Shown: positions 45,725-58,330, counted from the stretch's first letter. The stretch is DNA of 64,000 bases from Halichoerus grypus (GCF_964656455.1 NC_135714.1:60785850-60849849), one strand, 5' to 3'. Notes: generated by a model not told the origin, from the letters alone. Numbers and translations: made by a program.

Positions 45725-47305
45725 TCCATGTTAAACCAGATAGGTCTCAACATTATTTCTACATTGATCGTGACAGAAATGCCAGTATTGGGAAGGTACA
45801 TTAAAGAGAGGCAGGGAAGTTGTTTAGTTTAGACCTTTATGACGAAATTGCTGTTATTCGGCCGCCAGATGTGTTGGCAAAACGATACCAAAGCATAAAT
45901 AAAGATGTAAATTGTTGTAACGCTTGCAGGCAGTTGACACCTCATTGTGCACTCCTTCCCATTTGATGAGAAACTCAAGTGATGATAGAATAAAGTAACT
46001 TTTAATTAAGGCCAACAAATATATATGCCAGCTCGTACAATAAAATAAAGTCAGTGTGAATATCTTAGCTCCTTTCAATTATGCAATTCCAGGATTTATA
46101 GTCTAATTCTAACTGCCATTTATTTTTAAAGCTGTCTTTAACTTTTCCTCCTATGGTATGAAAGCAGTTTTTCTTTTTAAGGTTTGTTCAACATAGTAAA
46201 ATTAGTGAATTTCACTTTAGGGGTTTGATTGTATTGCTTGGCTCGCTTTGCTCATTCTGATGTTTGAGAAAAAGGCAGATTCTAAATGCAAGCACCTAAG
46301 TTTGAGCAACAGTGAGATGCCTAGGAATATTAAGCTCTATCATGATTTCATTTTCCTTTAAGTTTGTTGACAGATACTTCAGGGACCATCCTGTCTCCCC
46401 TCTTGGATTGCTGTCAGCATACATGTAATTCTAGGATTTAGTAATTGGAGGTTGGTGAAAAGACTAGTGGTTTGGGACTAGTGCTTACACCCCTGCCTGT
46501 TTTGTTGTGATAGGGAGGAAGTAATTTTCCCTTTGATTTTGATATTTTTAATGAAAACTTTCTATAAATGGGTAAAGATCCATTTATAAATCCAATCTGA
46601 GACTACTATCCCCACTGTTTTAATTTCAAAGATATAAACACCTTCATGAAAGAAAGATTTCTTCATTCACTAATTCTGAATGATTCTGTTCAAGTAGTAA
46701 ACATAATAGAACAGATAGAGGTGGCAAAAAAGCAGATAAGCATTTAGAAACCATTCACTGGCCATCTATGCCAATTATCCTGAAATATGTCTTTTTCTTC
46801 CCGTGTTTGTAGCCAGTTGGAAATTTCCATCTTTCTCATCTGTTAGCTAACTTGTTTTTATAAAAACATTTTCCTATAGTAAGTTCAACATAGTAGTGAT
46901 ACTAAGTATAAATACTAAAATCACTGCTCTGATGAATGAAAGCATCTGAAATAACATTACCCATGGGCTGAAGCGTGGTCATGGCCAGGTCTATAGTAAT
47001 CATCTTATATATAATATGTGAGCGAATAGCACAGATGGTTGATGATAATTGAAAAATCAGATCGGTTGGTAGGTAGATAAGTAGATGCCAAGTGAATTGA
47101 TAAATGTCGAGGGAGTTAAAGGAGAAATGGACGTTGGAAAGCTAAATAAATATTGTATATTTAGCATCAATTTAAATTTCAAAAATCTACCTTCCCTTAT
47201 GAATTACAGCCCAGAGAATGTACAAACGAAGATAATTTCCTGGATTAAGGATAAGTCATTTTTGTATGGAGAAGGATAAATACTACCTTAGTCCCAATCA
47301 CTATC
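45725..47305. other. SHROOM3: AT-rich intron stretch, nothing recognised
   Basis: No repeat family or exon is visible. CpG density falls sharply at the right edge of the CpG island. Confidence 0.45.
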
Positions 47306-47307
47306 TT

Positions 47308-47310
<3 letters not shown>

Positions 47311-47356
<46 letters not shown>
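47311..47356 (+). repeat. (AC)23 microsatellite
   Basis: Twenty-three uninterrupted AC units; likely highly variable in length. Confidence 0.97.
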
Positions 47357-47361
<5 letters not shown>

Positions 47362-47689
47362 CTATTCATAAAACCCCCAGTGTTTTAAAAAGGTACAGAC
47401 AGGAAGAGAGAGCTAGTTAAAAACCTCTTTATCTCTAGTTAAAAAATAAAGTCACAAAAACCCCACATTCCATATTAAGAGTATAGAAAGCCCTTGTACA
47501 TATCTGCAGAGTACCAAGGCCCCCCCAAATATGTAATGTAACACAATCGTTAGTAACTAAGACACACATACACACACCTACATTTCATCCCAAGAACAAT
47601 ATCATTAGAGAGTAAGATTGGGGCAGGGAATTAAGTATCTTAAATTCATCTTCTTCCCCAGGGACAATTTTTAAAAATACCCTTTCTGG

Positions 47690-48120
47690 GGCTGTGGAAT
47701 GCCTGCCTGACTCCCTCGAGTGCAGGGTGGTGAGGGTCCCCTCTGGGGTTGTGGACAGCGCACAATAGGGCATAATGGAGCACACGCAGCCTCTCCCTCC
47801 CAGACAGGCATCGGCGTGTCCCATTGGCTCTGCTTGAAATGTTCAGTTATGCAAATGAAAGCTGCCGACGTCAGACACCTCCCTCCCTGCCCCTTTGTTT
47901 CTCCCTCCCTCCCTCCCTCAGAACGGCCCCAGATCTCAGCCTTTTGCCCCTGACTTTGCTAAGCTGGGCAGGCCTGTGAGCTCAGAAGCTGCAACATCTG
48001 AGTGAAACCTCCCTTTGCTCCCCGTGCTATGGCCGTAGGGACAGACGAGCGAGCTGGGGTTCCCTAGCGCTAGACACATGGAAAAAGAAGCAGCTTCCCA
48101 TGTCCCCTCCTCTCTAGGTG
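47690..48120. promoter_or_regulatory. Repeat-free stretch with octamer, CCAAT and CRE-like sites
   Basis: Within 51 bases lie ATTGG (inverted CCAAT, 47823-47827), a perfect octamer ATGCAAAT (47849-47856) and GACGTCA (47867-47873). A (CCCT)n tract follows at about 47898-47922. No repeat family is recognised. The enhancer reading is inference. Confidence 0.3.
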
Positions 48121-50860
48121 GCTTCCTTAAAATGTCCCTGGTTAACAGGAAGAAGTTGGCACTCCTTGTTAGGCCAAGCCTCCAGAAGGCAAACAGCAAC
48201 AACTTCCAGCAACCCTAATGTTCACATTTTGGAGATGAGGGGGAAACGACACTGCAGGACACATGGATGGTTTTGGAAGCAGGAACTGAAGCAGTCTTGA
48301 GTCATCTTGCCTCTCAGCTGGACAGATTGGGCTAAAACACAAATGTCAAATGATGGTGACAGGGTGGTATTTGTAGCTTCTTATCTGATACCATTGGGAG
48401 AAAAGCTTTTAAAGAACTTCTGTGACCGGAAACTGGTAGGATTGCTCCGATGCCCCATCAGGCGATGGTGTGAGTGCTGGTGTCAGACACTTTAAGTGGG
48501 ACTTTGCTTGCACACTCCAGCTGGGTTTTAACACCACAGCTCTGGGGATGGAATTTAAATGAGCCCCGCCCTGAAAAGCTATGGCTGTTTGGAATCGCTT
48601 GTTTTTTTCCAAGTACCAAAGCTCCTTAGTGACCAATAAAGCTACTGGTAGACCGTTCCCACCAAAAACTGGGGTCAGCATTCCAGACCAGCCCTTCAGG
48701 GGCGGTGGTCCCCGGCAATTCGACCCCGAGGGCCGGTCTCCAAGTTCCTTCCTTATCTTTCTCCTGGCAGTGGCGGAGGCTGGTCTTCCTGACCTGATAT
48801 TTATGCAGTGATTTCTCGGTTGTTTGTTAAACACGCCTCATTAATTCCTCTATCTGATGCATGTCGGTCAGTATCCTCGTGGCAGCTTGGAAGAGAGAGA
48901 AAGGGGATGAAATGGAATGATTTATCCAATAGCACCAAGAAATTAGTGAGACAGCGGAAACTCAAATGCCATGCATTGTTCCTTCCTTTTCTGTCTTTCT
49001 GTCCGAAGAGAAATCAGGAAGCCTTAAACCTCTCCCTCAGCGGTTCTGTCTAGGCACTAAAAATGCTTCAGTCCAGAAATAAGCCATCCTCTTACCTGGA
49101 TCGTTCTGTGGCTGGGAGAGGGGGTCAGAAGCCTACAAACAATGAAGTGAGTCGGGTGTGGAGTGTGGTGTGCATGTGTGCACGCGTGTGTATGTATTTG
49201 TGCACACGTATGTGTGCCTGCCCACGCGTGTGCGCCCTCACGTTCACCCCAACAACTCACAACCCCAGGGGTGTGTTGGTAAAGTTTGTCTGAAGCTTAC
49301 CTGAGAAGGACCGCAACCTCTCTGCTGTGGCCTTTTCCTCGAGAGGCCTGATCATTCATTTATAAGAGATTTCAGTCCGGGCTCTCTGACAAGGGAGGCC
49401 AGCCCAGGAGCTGCGGGTGAGCTAGTCTGAGGGCGGCGGGCCCGCATTGCCTCCGAAGGTATTCCAGGAATGTTAATGGTATGCCTGAGTGGAGGGCTTC
49501 ACAGCCCAGAGCTCGGGGCTGAGAACTGCTCTGTGGCCATCTGTTGAGGCTCAGGAAGTCTCATAGCAACAGCTTCTCAAGAATGGTGCCTTTTTTTTTT
49601 TTTTTTTAATTAAAATTAACTAACACAAAACCCAAAACTGCTCCACTGCTCAAGAAGAATCAGGACAGGATTCGGATTCTTTCTACAGAATGATGAGCTT
49701 TTAAGGAAGAAAAGCCCCCACATCCTTAATTCCTGTTCTTTAAATGAGCAATTTGTACTTGGTTTTGAGGTCTTAATTTTTTTCCCCTAGGGTAGAATTC
49801 TTTTTGGAAAAGGAGGAGAGGTGAAAACGAGTTTCCAAAGCTGTGGAGAAATAATTGGCAAAAATATGGTTAAGAAAAAAAGTGGTCGGAGTTTTGAGAT
49901 TTTCCTGGTATTTGTTGCGTTTAGCGATCCCGGCAGCCAGCAGCAGCATTTTTTCCCTCTGTAATAATGTGAGCTTTATAAACCTGGCTGTTCAGTTAGT
50001 GAAATGAACTTCAGGACAAAATGCTAATTTTACTGTGGTCGTATGCGCGCTCCAATGTGAGTCTCTTGAATCTGAGTTAATGGTAACCCTTCAAAAAAGC
50101 AAGAGGGGAAGTAGTATTTGTTGTTTGTTATTTTTCAGTTGATGAGGCATTAAGTTAGCCATTTCAAAAACCAAGTTTGTTCCTCAGGATAGAAGACTCT
50201 GGAAAATGACGAAGACCGGAAGCCTGACTAGCAGCTGTGTGTACAGGGGCAGGCACACTAGACAGAGACAAAAGAATTATATTCCAAATTCTACCCCTGA
50301 CTGGGCTATTGGAGGAAGGTACACAACTCTTAGGGCATGTTCCTCATCTGCAAATTGGATTTCTGCATTGTTAGGAAGGTTAACTATAATCACATAAAAG
50401 GAACGCGGGAAATAATCCTTGAATCCTTGAATGGCATTTCTGAAGGAGTATTCTATGCTGTCACTCTTGCCGTTGTACAACCCTGGGAAAATACTTTCGT
50501 GAGAACTTCATGTCCTCTTCAGTTTTCAGTGTGACATTTTTAAATTTCCTTCCAGTCTAAAATTTCCCAGTGGGGTCGCAAAAGATTCCAACAAGCAATT
50601 GTGCCTACGCTTGTATGATCTTAAATACGGTACATATGTGAAATACTTCTTTATATTCTTGATTGGTAGTGCCTATTTCTACTCATGAAGTATTATTCAA
50701 ATCTGACGTACTGCCCCTGATGGTTAAAGGGAATGCCACCAGCCCCCAGGAAAAGGATATGGACTCTGAGTTTGGTTTCTGGAATGTGGGTTCTTAAGAA
50801 GTCTTCTTTCTATGAAAAGCTGGACCGCTTACCTTCTCTTTGCCTGTTGCCTCATGTATA
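48120..50860. other. SHROOM3: Intron sequence, no recognised repeat
   Basis: No repeat family is clear. A 141-codon open frame on the - strand (48409-48834) is the longest in the window. It is GC-rich, has no known domain, and the + strand is open over the same interval, which argues for compositional bias. A TG-rich run lies at 49150-49230 and a T run at 49590-49607. Confidence 0.45.
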
Positions 50861-50869
50861 AAATTTAAC

Positions 50870-51335
50870 CAGTTAATATTTATGGAGTCCGTACCATGTG
50901 CCAGCTTTATTTCTAGATGCTGGGTTGAGGATTGTGAACAAACGTAGATAAAAACTCTTGCTCACGTTCTGGTCAAGGGAGACAGATAACAAACCCCCAA
51001 GTAAGTCAGTTGTGTTGAAGGTTATAAAATGATAACTGCTATGGAAAAACATAAAGCAGGGATGTGTGGTATATGATGAGTATATGATGGCAGAGAGGGA
51101 TACTGCAGTTTTCTAAAGGGTTGACGGACAAGACCTCACTAAGGTGGTATTTGAAGGAAGACTTGAAGGAGGGGAGCGACCAAGCCTTGTGATGAGCTGG
51201 GGAAGAGCACTGGAAGCAGAGAGAACAGCAAGTGCAAAGGCCCTGGGGGGAGGGGGGAAGCCTAAATGACTTGTGTGAGGAAGAGGGGAGGCTAGTGCAA
51301 GCAGGGGCAGAGGTCCAGGCCTCCTGCCCATTTAC
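50870..51335 (-). mobile_element. L2 3' end, antisense
   Basis: Inverse marks: ggagtccgtaccatgtgcca, gaaggaagacttgaaggagg, gggaagagcactggaagcag and aacagcaagtgcaaaggccc. On the - strand it still reads as the L2 C-terminal RAFALAV word. Confidence 0.88.
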
Positions 51336-51472
51336 TCTGAATGAACCCTGTGAACTTACTTCACAGAGCTGTTGAGAGATTTCAATGAAATCATTTGTGA
51401 AAAGCCTTTAGCACAGTGCCTACCACACAGAAAAATTTCCATAATTGTTAGCTATTGTCTATTTGTTTATTA
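51336..51472 (+). repeat. MIR SINE, 3' half
   Basis: Marks: acttcacagagctgttgaga, ttagcacagtgcctaccaca and ttgttagctattgtct. Confidence 0.8.
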
Positions 51473-51553
51473 TTACCACTACCTAGGATTTAAAGACAGA
51501 AGGATGTGAGCACATGGAAGATGGTTTTGTTCAGATCAAAACTGATTATTCTT

Positions 51554-51756
51554 TTTTTTTTTTAAAGATTATTTATTTATTTATTTCACAGAGAGAGACA
51601 CAGCGAGAGAGGGAACACAAGCAGGAGGGAGTGGGAGAGGGAGAAGTAGGCTTCCCGCGGAGCAGGGAGCCCTATGCGGGCCTCCATCCCAGGACCCTGG
51701 GATCATGACCTGAGCCGAAGGCAGACGCTTAACGACTGAGCCACCCAGGCGCCCCC
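51554..51756 (-). mobile_element. Carnivore SINE (SINEC), young
   Basis: From the poly-T start through cacagagagagacacagcga to ctgagccacccaggcgcccc. A perfect 16-base duplication (aaaactgattattctt) lies at 51538-51553 and 51757-51772. The insertion site on the - strand reads TT/AAGA. Confidence 0.97.
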
Positions 51757-52859
51757 AAAACTGATTATTCTTAACAGAATTAAACTCCCAACCTTGGTTC
51801 CCTAAGTATTCAATTCTATGACCTAAAAAGATTCCAATTCTCTGTCTGCACACATACAGAGGGAAAAATGTACTTTTTAAAAACTGGCCTTGTTTCAGCC
51901 AAAACGTTGGCTCTATTATGAAAGTACTAAGTCCAAACTCTCTAGGGACAGGTGTATTTTGAGACCTTTGGTTTAAGTTTCAGCTACAAAATCCTATTGA
52001 ATTCCACTGAACTCCCATGCAATTGCAATGTACTCATGTTTGAGTTTTGATGTCAATACCCTTCTCTAGGCCACAGGATTCGAGGCAGGGAGAAACCTAT
52101 TGCAGATATCATGAAAACGAGGAATCGAGCTCTTTTCCTTCTATCAAGAGCCCAGAAGCAAGATTGGATTTCCGGGACAGTTCAAGAACTCTCTCTCAAG
52201 ATAATCTTCCTAAACACCTGTCCAAGTGTCTAGATCCTATTCATCTCCTCCTTTGAACCTGAAGGATTTTGGTTATAACTCACGTCAAGTGATGACTAGC
52301 TCAGAAACTAGAAGCGAGGGAATCCTTTTCTCCAAACATTTGAAGACCATCATTTAGAATTGGGGTTATGCTTGCTCCAGAACCAAAATAAGTGACTTGG
52401 GAACCATTAAACAAAATACTTGATGGCAACTTAATGATCAACAAAGGGAAAGGCTGTCTAAAAATATACATCCTCAGCAATGGAAATGTTCCAGTAGAGG
52501 ATAGGTAACCAACGGTCAGAGGGGCTGTCCAACATTTGGACGCCAGCTTGACTTCTAAGATTTCTTCCAAATTTGTGGTTCTGCTTTCTTCTGAGATCTG
52601 CTTATTGAAAACTAAATTCTGCAGGAAAAGTCACCTTAAATTCTGTTTAACCAACAGCTTAGTTGGGGAATTCTGAGAGCAAGAAACAACTGGTTGTGGA
52701 GGCTCCATTTTACTTAGGTGAGGGGCGGCCAGAGGAATTAGCTTGCTGCAGCCTCGACCCTGGTCCTGGTGTCTGGAGCCCCAGTGCCCCCCACGCTGAC
52801 TGTGCTGTGCTCCTATGCTTTCTATGATCAGTGGGTAGAATAAACCCTAGCTCACTTTT

Positions 52860-53085
52860 TCTTTTGAATGAACACTTATCATATACTTATTATGTTCTAC
52901 ATGATCTATTAAAATGCTCTCATAACGACCCTATGACAAAGCTGCATTTTTAATCCCCATTTAACAGGTTAAACAATTGACATAGCCAGTTCAGTAACTA
53001 ATCAATCTAAGGTCACACAGTGACAGAGCTGGGATTGAACCCAGGCAGTCAGCCAGCAGGGTCTGCACTCTTAAAGCCTACATTG
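52860..53085 (-). repeat. MIR SINE
   Basis: Inverse marks: aatgctctcataacgaccct, aatccccatttaacaggtta, taaggtcacacagtgacaga and gctgggattgaacccaggca. Confidence 0.92.
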
Positions 53086-53159
53086 GATGTGCCCACAAAA
53101 TAGTCCTATGCACCTTTTTCATCTGTTAGAGCTCTCCTGTTGATTTAGAGAAAAAAGTG

Positions 53160-53288
53160 ATCTGGCATATCATTACACTTTATTGCCCTCTGTGAGGGCA
53201 GAGAATGTAACCTGTTGATACCCAGTGCCCAGCATAGTACCTGGGGCATGGCAGATACTCAAATATTTGTTGAATGAGTGAGGGAGTA
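53160..53288 (+). repeat. L2 3' tip
   Basis: Marks: ctgtgagggcagagaatgta, cccagtgcccagcatagtac and caaatatttgttgaatgagt. Confidence 0.85.
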
Positions 53289-53884
53289 TGGGTGTGACAT
53301 GAATAAACAGTAGGAAGGCCACAGAAATGCCTTCCTGATCTCACAGAGCTACAGAAACATATGTGATTGCAAGATGTCACTTGATACAAAAACTTTGAAG
53401 TTACAAAACAGATAAAATTAGAGGTGAGGGTTTAATAGGGCAATTATTTGAACCACTGTCGATAGTCGCATCCCTTGTTAGGTGTTCATTGATATTTTGA
53501 TCGTCACATCACACTGGAAATAGTGCCCATAAAAGTGCCCTTGCATGAAAAAATAGTGCCCTCACACTAACACCTGCCACGTGAGACTTGGGGAAGCAGC
53601 AAACCAGGGAACCATGAATTCCACTAAATCGGGGTTTTGGACTCAGTGCATTTAACAATTGGATATGGAGACTCACAGACTTATTATGGGGTGGAAAAAG
53701 AAAGCCTGAGTTCTGGCCAATGCCAGTGCCTGAGGGAACGTTTGGGTGCAGTGAACACAAACCCACTCATACAAGCTCAAATAAAAAAAGAAGTGTTCTG
53801 GGAAGAGGTATGAGGGAAGCTTGTGGAAATCCAATTGTAGGAAGCCAGGAACACTTCAGGTTTAACCTAATGATTTGGTCAGAA

Positions 53885-54110
53885 GGAGTCAGAAGCCTGA
53901 GTGTGAGTTCCCATCTTGGCATTGCTGAGTGTGTCACCTTGGTTAAATCACTCAGTGTTTCTGGATTTTGTTTACCCATCTGAAAAATAGGAAATAATGA
54001 AAGTGTCTACCCTGTTGGGTTGTTATGTAGATTAAATGAGGTCATACATATAAAGCACTTGGAACACTGCCTGATACATAGTGAGAGGTCTATAACCATT
54101 CACCTTTATT
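53885..54110 (+). repeat. MIR SINE
   Basis: Marks: agtgtgagttcccatcttgg, tgtgtcaccttggttaaatc, gggttgttatgtagattaaa and ctgcctgatacatagtgaga. Confidence 0.9.
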
Positions 54111-54712
54111 ACAACTTAGCAAGTAGGCAGCTACTCACTTCTCATTGGACTGCATAGTCCCTCGTGTTAGTTGACTTTGAACATCAGTTCCATTGCTCTT
54201 CCTTCAGACTAACTTCCTGGAAAACATGGTTCCAAGGTTAATTGAATGGCATGATGATGTCATCAAGGCTCCAGGCTTATCTATTCCCATTCTAGCCTCC
54301 TTAGCATGATGATTTGCATCCCCAGATTTGCCCCTCATGATTACAAGATGGCTGCTGCAGCTCCAGGCATCATCTACTCACACAATTTTGTCCACGGGCA
54401 GGAAGGAGTCCCGGTTTTGTGTATTTTATCAAGAATGAGGAATGCTTTTCCAAAAACCCTCCTGCAAACTTTTCTTTGGTCAGATCTCATTAGCTAGGGT
54501 TGTGTCCTGTGCCCGTGCCTAGATTCATAACTGGTGGGGGAGTCAGAATACCATGATTGGTGTAGATCAAGAATGATTTATCTCTTGGGGCTATGGAAGG
54601 ATCCACCTTCCTGAATACATGGTCATCTGATACTACAATTGAATCAGAATTATGTCTGTGAGAAAGAAGGGGACACACACATACACACTGAAGAAGAATC
54701 CTATTTGCTATA

Positions 54713-54801
54713 GAAAAAAAATATATATATATATATATATACACATATATATAAATGGGGTGGAAACACACACAGACACACACACACACACACACACACA
54801 A
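54713..54801. repeat. (TA)n and (CA)n microsatellites side by side
   Basis: An A run leads into about ten TA units, then a mixed cata stretch, then two CA tracts separated by single changes. The - strand gives a long open frame of CysVal repeats that is a repeat artefact. Confidence 0.92.
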
Positions 54802-55614
54802 AGAGATGGTGCATGATGAGGTGAGGGAGAACCTGACAATATTTCTTAATCCCTGAGGCCATCTCCATTCATGCCCTTTCCAAGAAATTCCCATTTTTGC
54901 TCGAATTTCTATGTAGGTTCAATGTTACTTGTATCATTTTCAGTAACAGCAACGAAATGCTGTCAGAGGCATGTCCCCAAACTTCTGGGTTTCTGTCCCC
55001 TCACGTCAGCTTGTGTGTGGCCCTGGCTCACCACAGAGCTGTTGCTGGGTTCTACTCCAGGTGTCCTCACAGCTCTTGAACTTTCTTCACTCAGCCTCTG
55101 TGCTCCAGGTCCAAGTTCCACAGACAACAACCTGCTAGCTAGGGCCAGGCTGGTCCAGTCTCGTCCCTTCGGCAGGGGCTTGGTCAGGGCCATGTTCTCC
55201 TAGAATAGTTGTGAGCAAGGAGACAATACTGTCTGTCTCTGACAAAAACATGTAATAGTCCTGCTTGGTCCTTCCTAAAATGGCTCTGAACCCAGTTGAG
55301 AAGAACATTTTTCATAAGTAAAATGGTTAGATTTCAGGTATACAAGTGCCTTTGACAGGGAGTTAAAGTCTGGTGGCTCTACTCCCTTTGGCCTGACTTA
55401 AATAGGAGAAGAAGGAGAATTCTTGATTCATATCAGGAGGGAAATAGTGAGAGATTTGAGGAGGAAGGGACGAGGAGAGCTAAGTGAATTCATAAATGAA
55501 ATCAGTGTGGCCATCTGGGGCAGGCCCATTGGGAGAACCAAGTAGCACTAATGAGGAAGATCCCCATGGAAGGCAGAAATACAAGAAGTTGAGCCTCTGG
55601 TTCAGTGAGTGTGG

Positions 55615-55730
55615 ATAACTCTTTATTGTTTAATATTTATTTTTATTTTTTTATTATGAAAATGTCCGAACATTTGTGAAGGTAAAGAGTACCACAAATT
55701 CCCACGTATCCCCCTATCCGGCCGGATGTT
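55615..55730 (-). repeat. Possible L1 3' UTR fragment, antisense
   Basis: The text ttattatgaaaatgtccgaa and gtaaagagtaccacaaattc then cccacgtatccccctatc resembles the inverse of an L1M 3' UTR. Weak. Confidence 0.45.
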
Positions 55731-56029
55731 AAGGAGAACAAGTCTGGGAGGAGGAGGGGAAGGCTACAGAAGGGAGCAGGATCCAGTGAAGGACAAAACA
55801 CTCAATGAGATGTATTAGTGAACTTGTCAGGAGTGGACAGGAAATTGAAATCCAAGATGTTTGTTCTTCTTAATCACAGGCTAATGAAATACTTGCTAAA
55901 TGAGATCTGGCTCCTTGTTCTTTGAGTAGGGATTATGTAATCTGAGGAAGCCGACGCCCATGGCCTAATCTCCAAATTGCCGGGGGTCTTACACAGTGAC
56001 AAGACTAAGAAGTCAGGAGGAGGGGGCAT

Positions 56030-56960
56030 CATTCATTTGACATTCAGCAACTATTGATCTGCACTCTTCCAGGGGCTATGCTAGGCTTTCTAGGCACACA
56101 GATCTGAAAGGCAGGGTCCTTGCTGTCACAGAATGCAGTGTGTAGGGGAGAAATAGACAAGAAAATGTGTACCGGGCATGCCATGGTAGCCTAGAATTTT
56201 TCTTATAGCATAGAATAGGTGAAAGTTTCCTATAGGAAGATGACTGCCTTGATTTTTAGAAGGATGAATAGGAGTTAGGTAGATGGATTTAGTGGCTAAA
56301 GGCATTTTAGACAAAGTAAACGAAGAGTTGCTTGAATTGAGCCTTAAGTCAGGGCTGCGGGCCGACTATATGCTTGTGACCTTCTGGAAGAAGGGCAGAG
56401 ATGGGGTGGGAGTAGGGCTGCAGTCCAGCCCAGGCTTTGCTCCCTGGAGCAGCTGTGTCCACCTGGAGAAGGAGGGGCCTTTGTCTGATTGGCACAAGGT
56501 GCCATGTGGGCTGGGGGGAGCCCTGTCGGAACGTATCTGGTATTCTTTGGGGAGCATATGTGAGGATGCTCTTGGGTTTGAGCAGGATCCTGAAGGTGAT
56601 GGGGAGCTAATGAAGAATTAAAAAGGCAGACCGGTGACAAAAATCAGATCTGTGTTTGAGAAAGGCCATTCTGGCTACATTTTGGAAGATGGCAAGCCTG
56701 GAGGAAAAGAAACTAGTGAGAGAGGACTGGTCCAGGTGAGAAATAATGGCGGCCTGCACTGAGGCTACAGTGGGGGAAGTGGAAGGGGCGGATTCAATGT
56801 CCAGAAGGTAGAATGGGTAGACTTGATGACAGGCTGGCTCCTTGGGTGAGGGAGAAAGAGGAGGGGAGGATGACTCCCCGGTTTTCAGCTTTAGCAGCTC
56901 AGTGGAAGATGATAGCTTCCCAGCAAAGACTGAGAAACCCCATAACATTGACATAGAGTG
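56030..56960 (-). mobile_element. L2 fragment, antisense, with readable reverse transcriptase remains
   Basis: Inverse 3' marks (actcttccaggggctatgct) start it. Further right, the - strand reads VQAAIISHLD and ARMAFLKHRSD, close to the L2 reverse transcriptase C-terminal region. The frame is broken and ends are lost, so this is a relic. Confidence 0.82.
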
Positions 56961-57374
56961 TGGTAAGGTGTTACCTATTAGATAACAATAAAAAGTTCCT
57001 TATTTAAGCATCATGGTTAAAGATTAAAAGGAAGGCTTCAATAGTAGCTTTTGAGACAGAGGAAAAACACCCGGATCTTGAGCTATGCCCCTTCAGAGAA
57101 TGAGCGATTGATATTAAAGGAAATTGATACTGCCCCTTCCAAGTCCAGCCAGACCTCCTGCTATGGATAATCAGTCCTTTCAAGATAGGACAGAGAGTAA
57201 CGCCCAGCTGCAGACAGCGAGTTCCTCACCCTCTCTCTTGCTTTCAAGAGCAAAATGATAGAAACCCAGAGGATCCCCAATCTTTCCCCATTCTTTCGGA
57301 GAAAGCAGGATTTTGTTTCTTTTGTTCCTGATGGTGGACATGTCAGCAACCTTCTTTCTGCCCCCCTGTGCTTC

Positions 57375-57605
57375 CCAAGGTGCTAGAGTAGCTCAGCCTC
57401 TGGAGTTGAATGGTCCTGGGTTTGAATTCCGAGTTCATTGTCTTCTATCTGGAGATGGGCAGGACACATCTCCATGAACCTCATCTGTAAAATATGACCT
57501 ACCTCACAGGGCTGTTACGAAGGGTAAGGGATAGATAATGAAAGTGAAGTGCCTGACCTTGGGCCTGGCAGGGAGCACACTGGCCACGGTGCTGGTGGTG
57601 GAGGT
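57375..57605 (+). repeat. MIR SINE
   Basis: Marks: cagcctctggagttgaatgg, cctgggtttgaattccgagt, cctcatctgtaaaatatgac and gaagtgcctgaccttgggcc. Confidence 0.88.
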
Positions 57606-57633
57606 GGCCATTGTTGCTGTTGTTCTTGTTTTT

Positions 57634-57837
57634 GGGTGTTTTTTTTGTTTTAGAGGTTTTATTTATTAATTTGGAGAGAGAGAGTGGAGGGGGAGGGGCA
57701 GGCAGAAGGCCAGAGGGAGAGGGAGAAGCAGACTCCCCACTGAGCAGGGAGCCCGATGCGGCTCTTGATCTCAGGACCCTGGGACCATGACCTGAGCCGA
57801 AGGCAGATGCTTAACCGACTGAGCCACCCAGGCGCCC
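57634..57837 (-). mobile_element. Carnivore SINE (SINEC), young
   Basis: From gttttatttattaatttgga through aagcagactccccactgagc to ctgagccacccaggcgccc. A perfect 19-base duplication (tgctgttgttcttgttttt) lies at 57615-57633 and 57838-57856. The insertion site reads TT/AAAA on the - strand. Confidence 0.97.
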
Positions 57838-58305
57838 TGCTGTTGTTCTTGTTTTTAATGCCGATTTCAGACATTAGGAAAAGATACAGTTTGATTTTGC
57901 AGACTTCAATTACTCCGTGGGCCTCATCTGTTGGATGGTAACTCCATACCACGTTGCCTTCTTTACGGATTGGCCCCAGGAGAAAGAGGTGTGTGCCATG
58001 ATGCCATGTGAGTCAAAGGGCAGGTAACATACACTTCCTGCTCCCTCCTGAGGTGTCTTGGGGTAGTGGGCTGATTATGTTCAAGGCAGAGAAGCACAGC
58101 TTTGTCTAGAGAAACCACTGGAAAGAAGGCAGAGAACTATGGTACTCTTGGTTTTCACATGACCAGGATGTTTTCCTGGGATATAGAAGGCCACGGAAGC
58201 TACACTTGGTATTACATTTAATAATTCGACAAAGACTATTTATTGTTAACTACCAGCATGAGGCTTTAGCAGCTGGTTGCACCCAAAGAAAATGGGCTTA
58301 GCTTT

Positions 58306-58330
58306 CTTATCAAGAAACAGTCTTGATAAG
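58306..58330. repeat. Perfect 10-bp hairpin made of two inverted GATA sites
   Basis: CTTATCAAGA (58306-58315), loop AACAG, TCTTGATAAG (58321-58330). Each arm holds a GATA-factor core, one on each strand. Confidence 0.9.

Noticed and set aside
48409..48834. Longest open frame in the window (141 codons, - strand)
   Set aside because: No recognisable domain, the opposite strand is open over the same span, and no promoter, splice or poly(A) signals fit. GC-rich composition explains it.
54490..54894. 134-codon open frame with CysVal repeats, - strand
   Set aside because: Produced by the CA and TA microsatellites at 54713-54801.
56283..56621. 112-codon open frame, + strand
   Set aside because: It lies antisense to the L2 relic.
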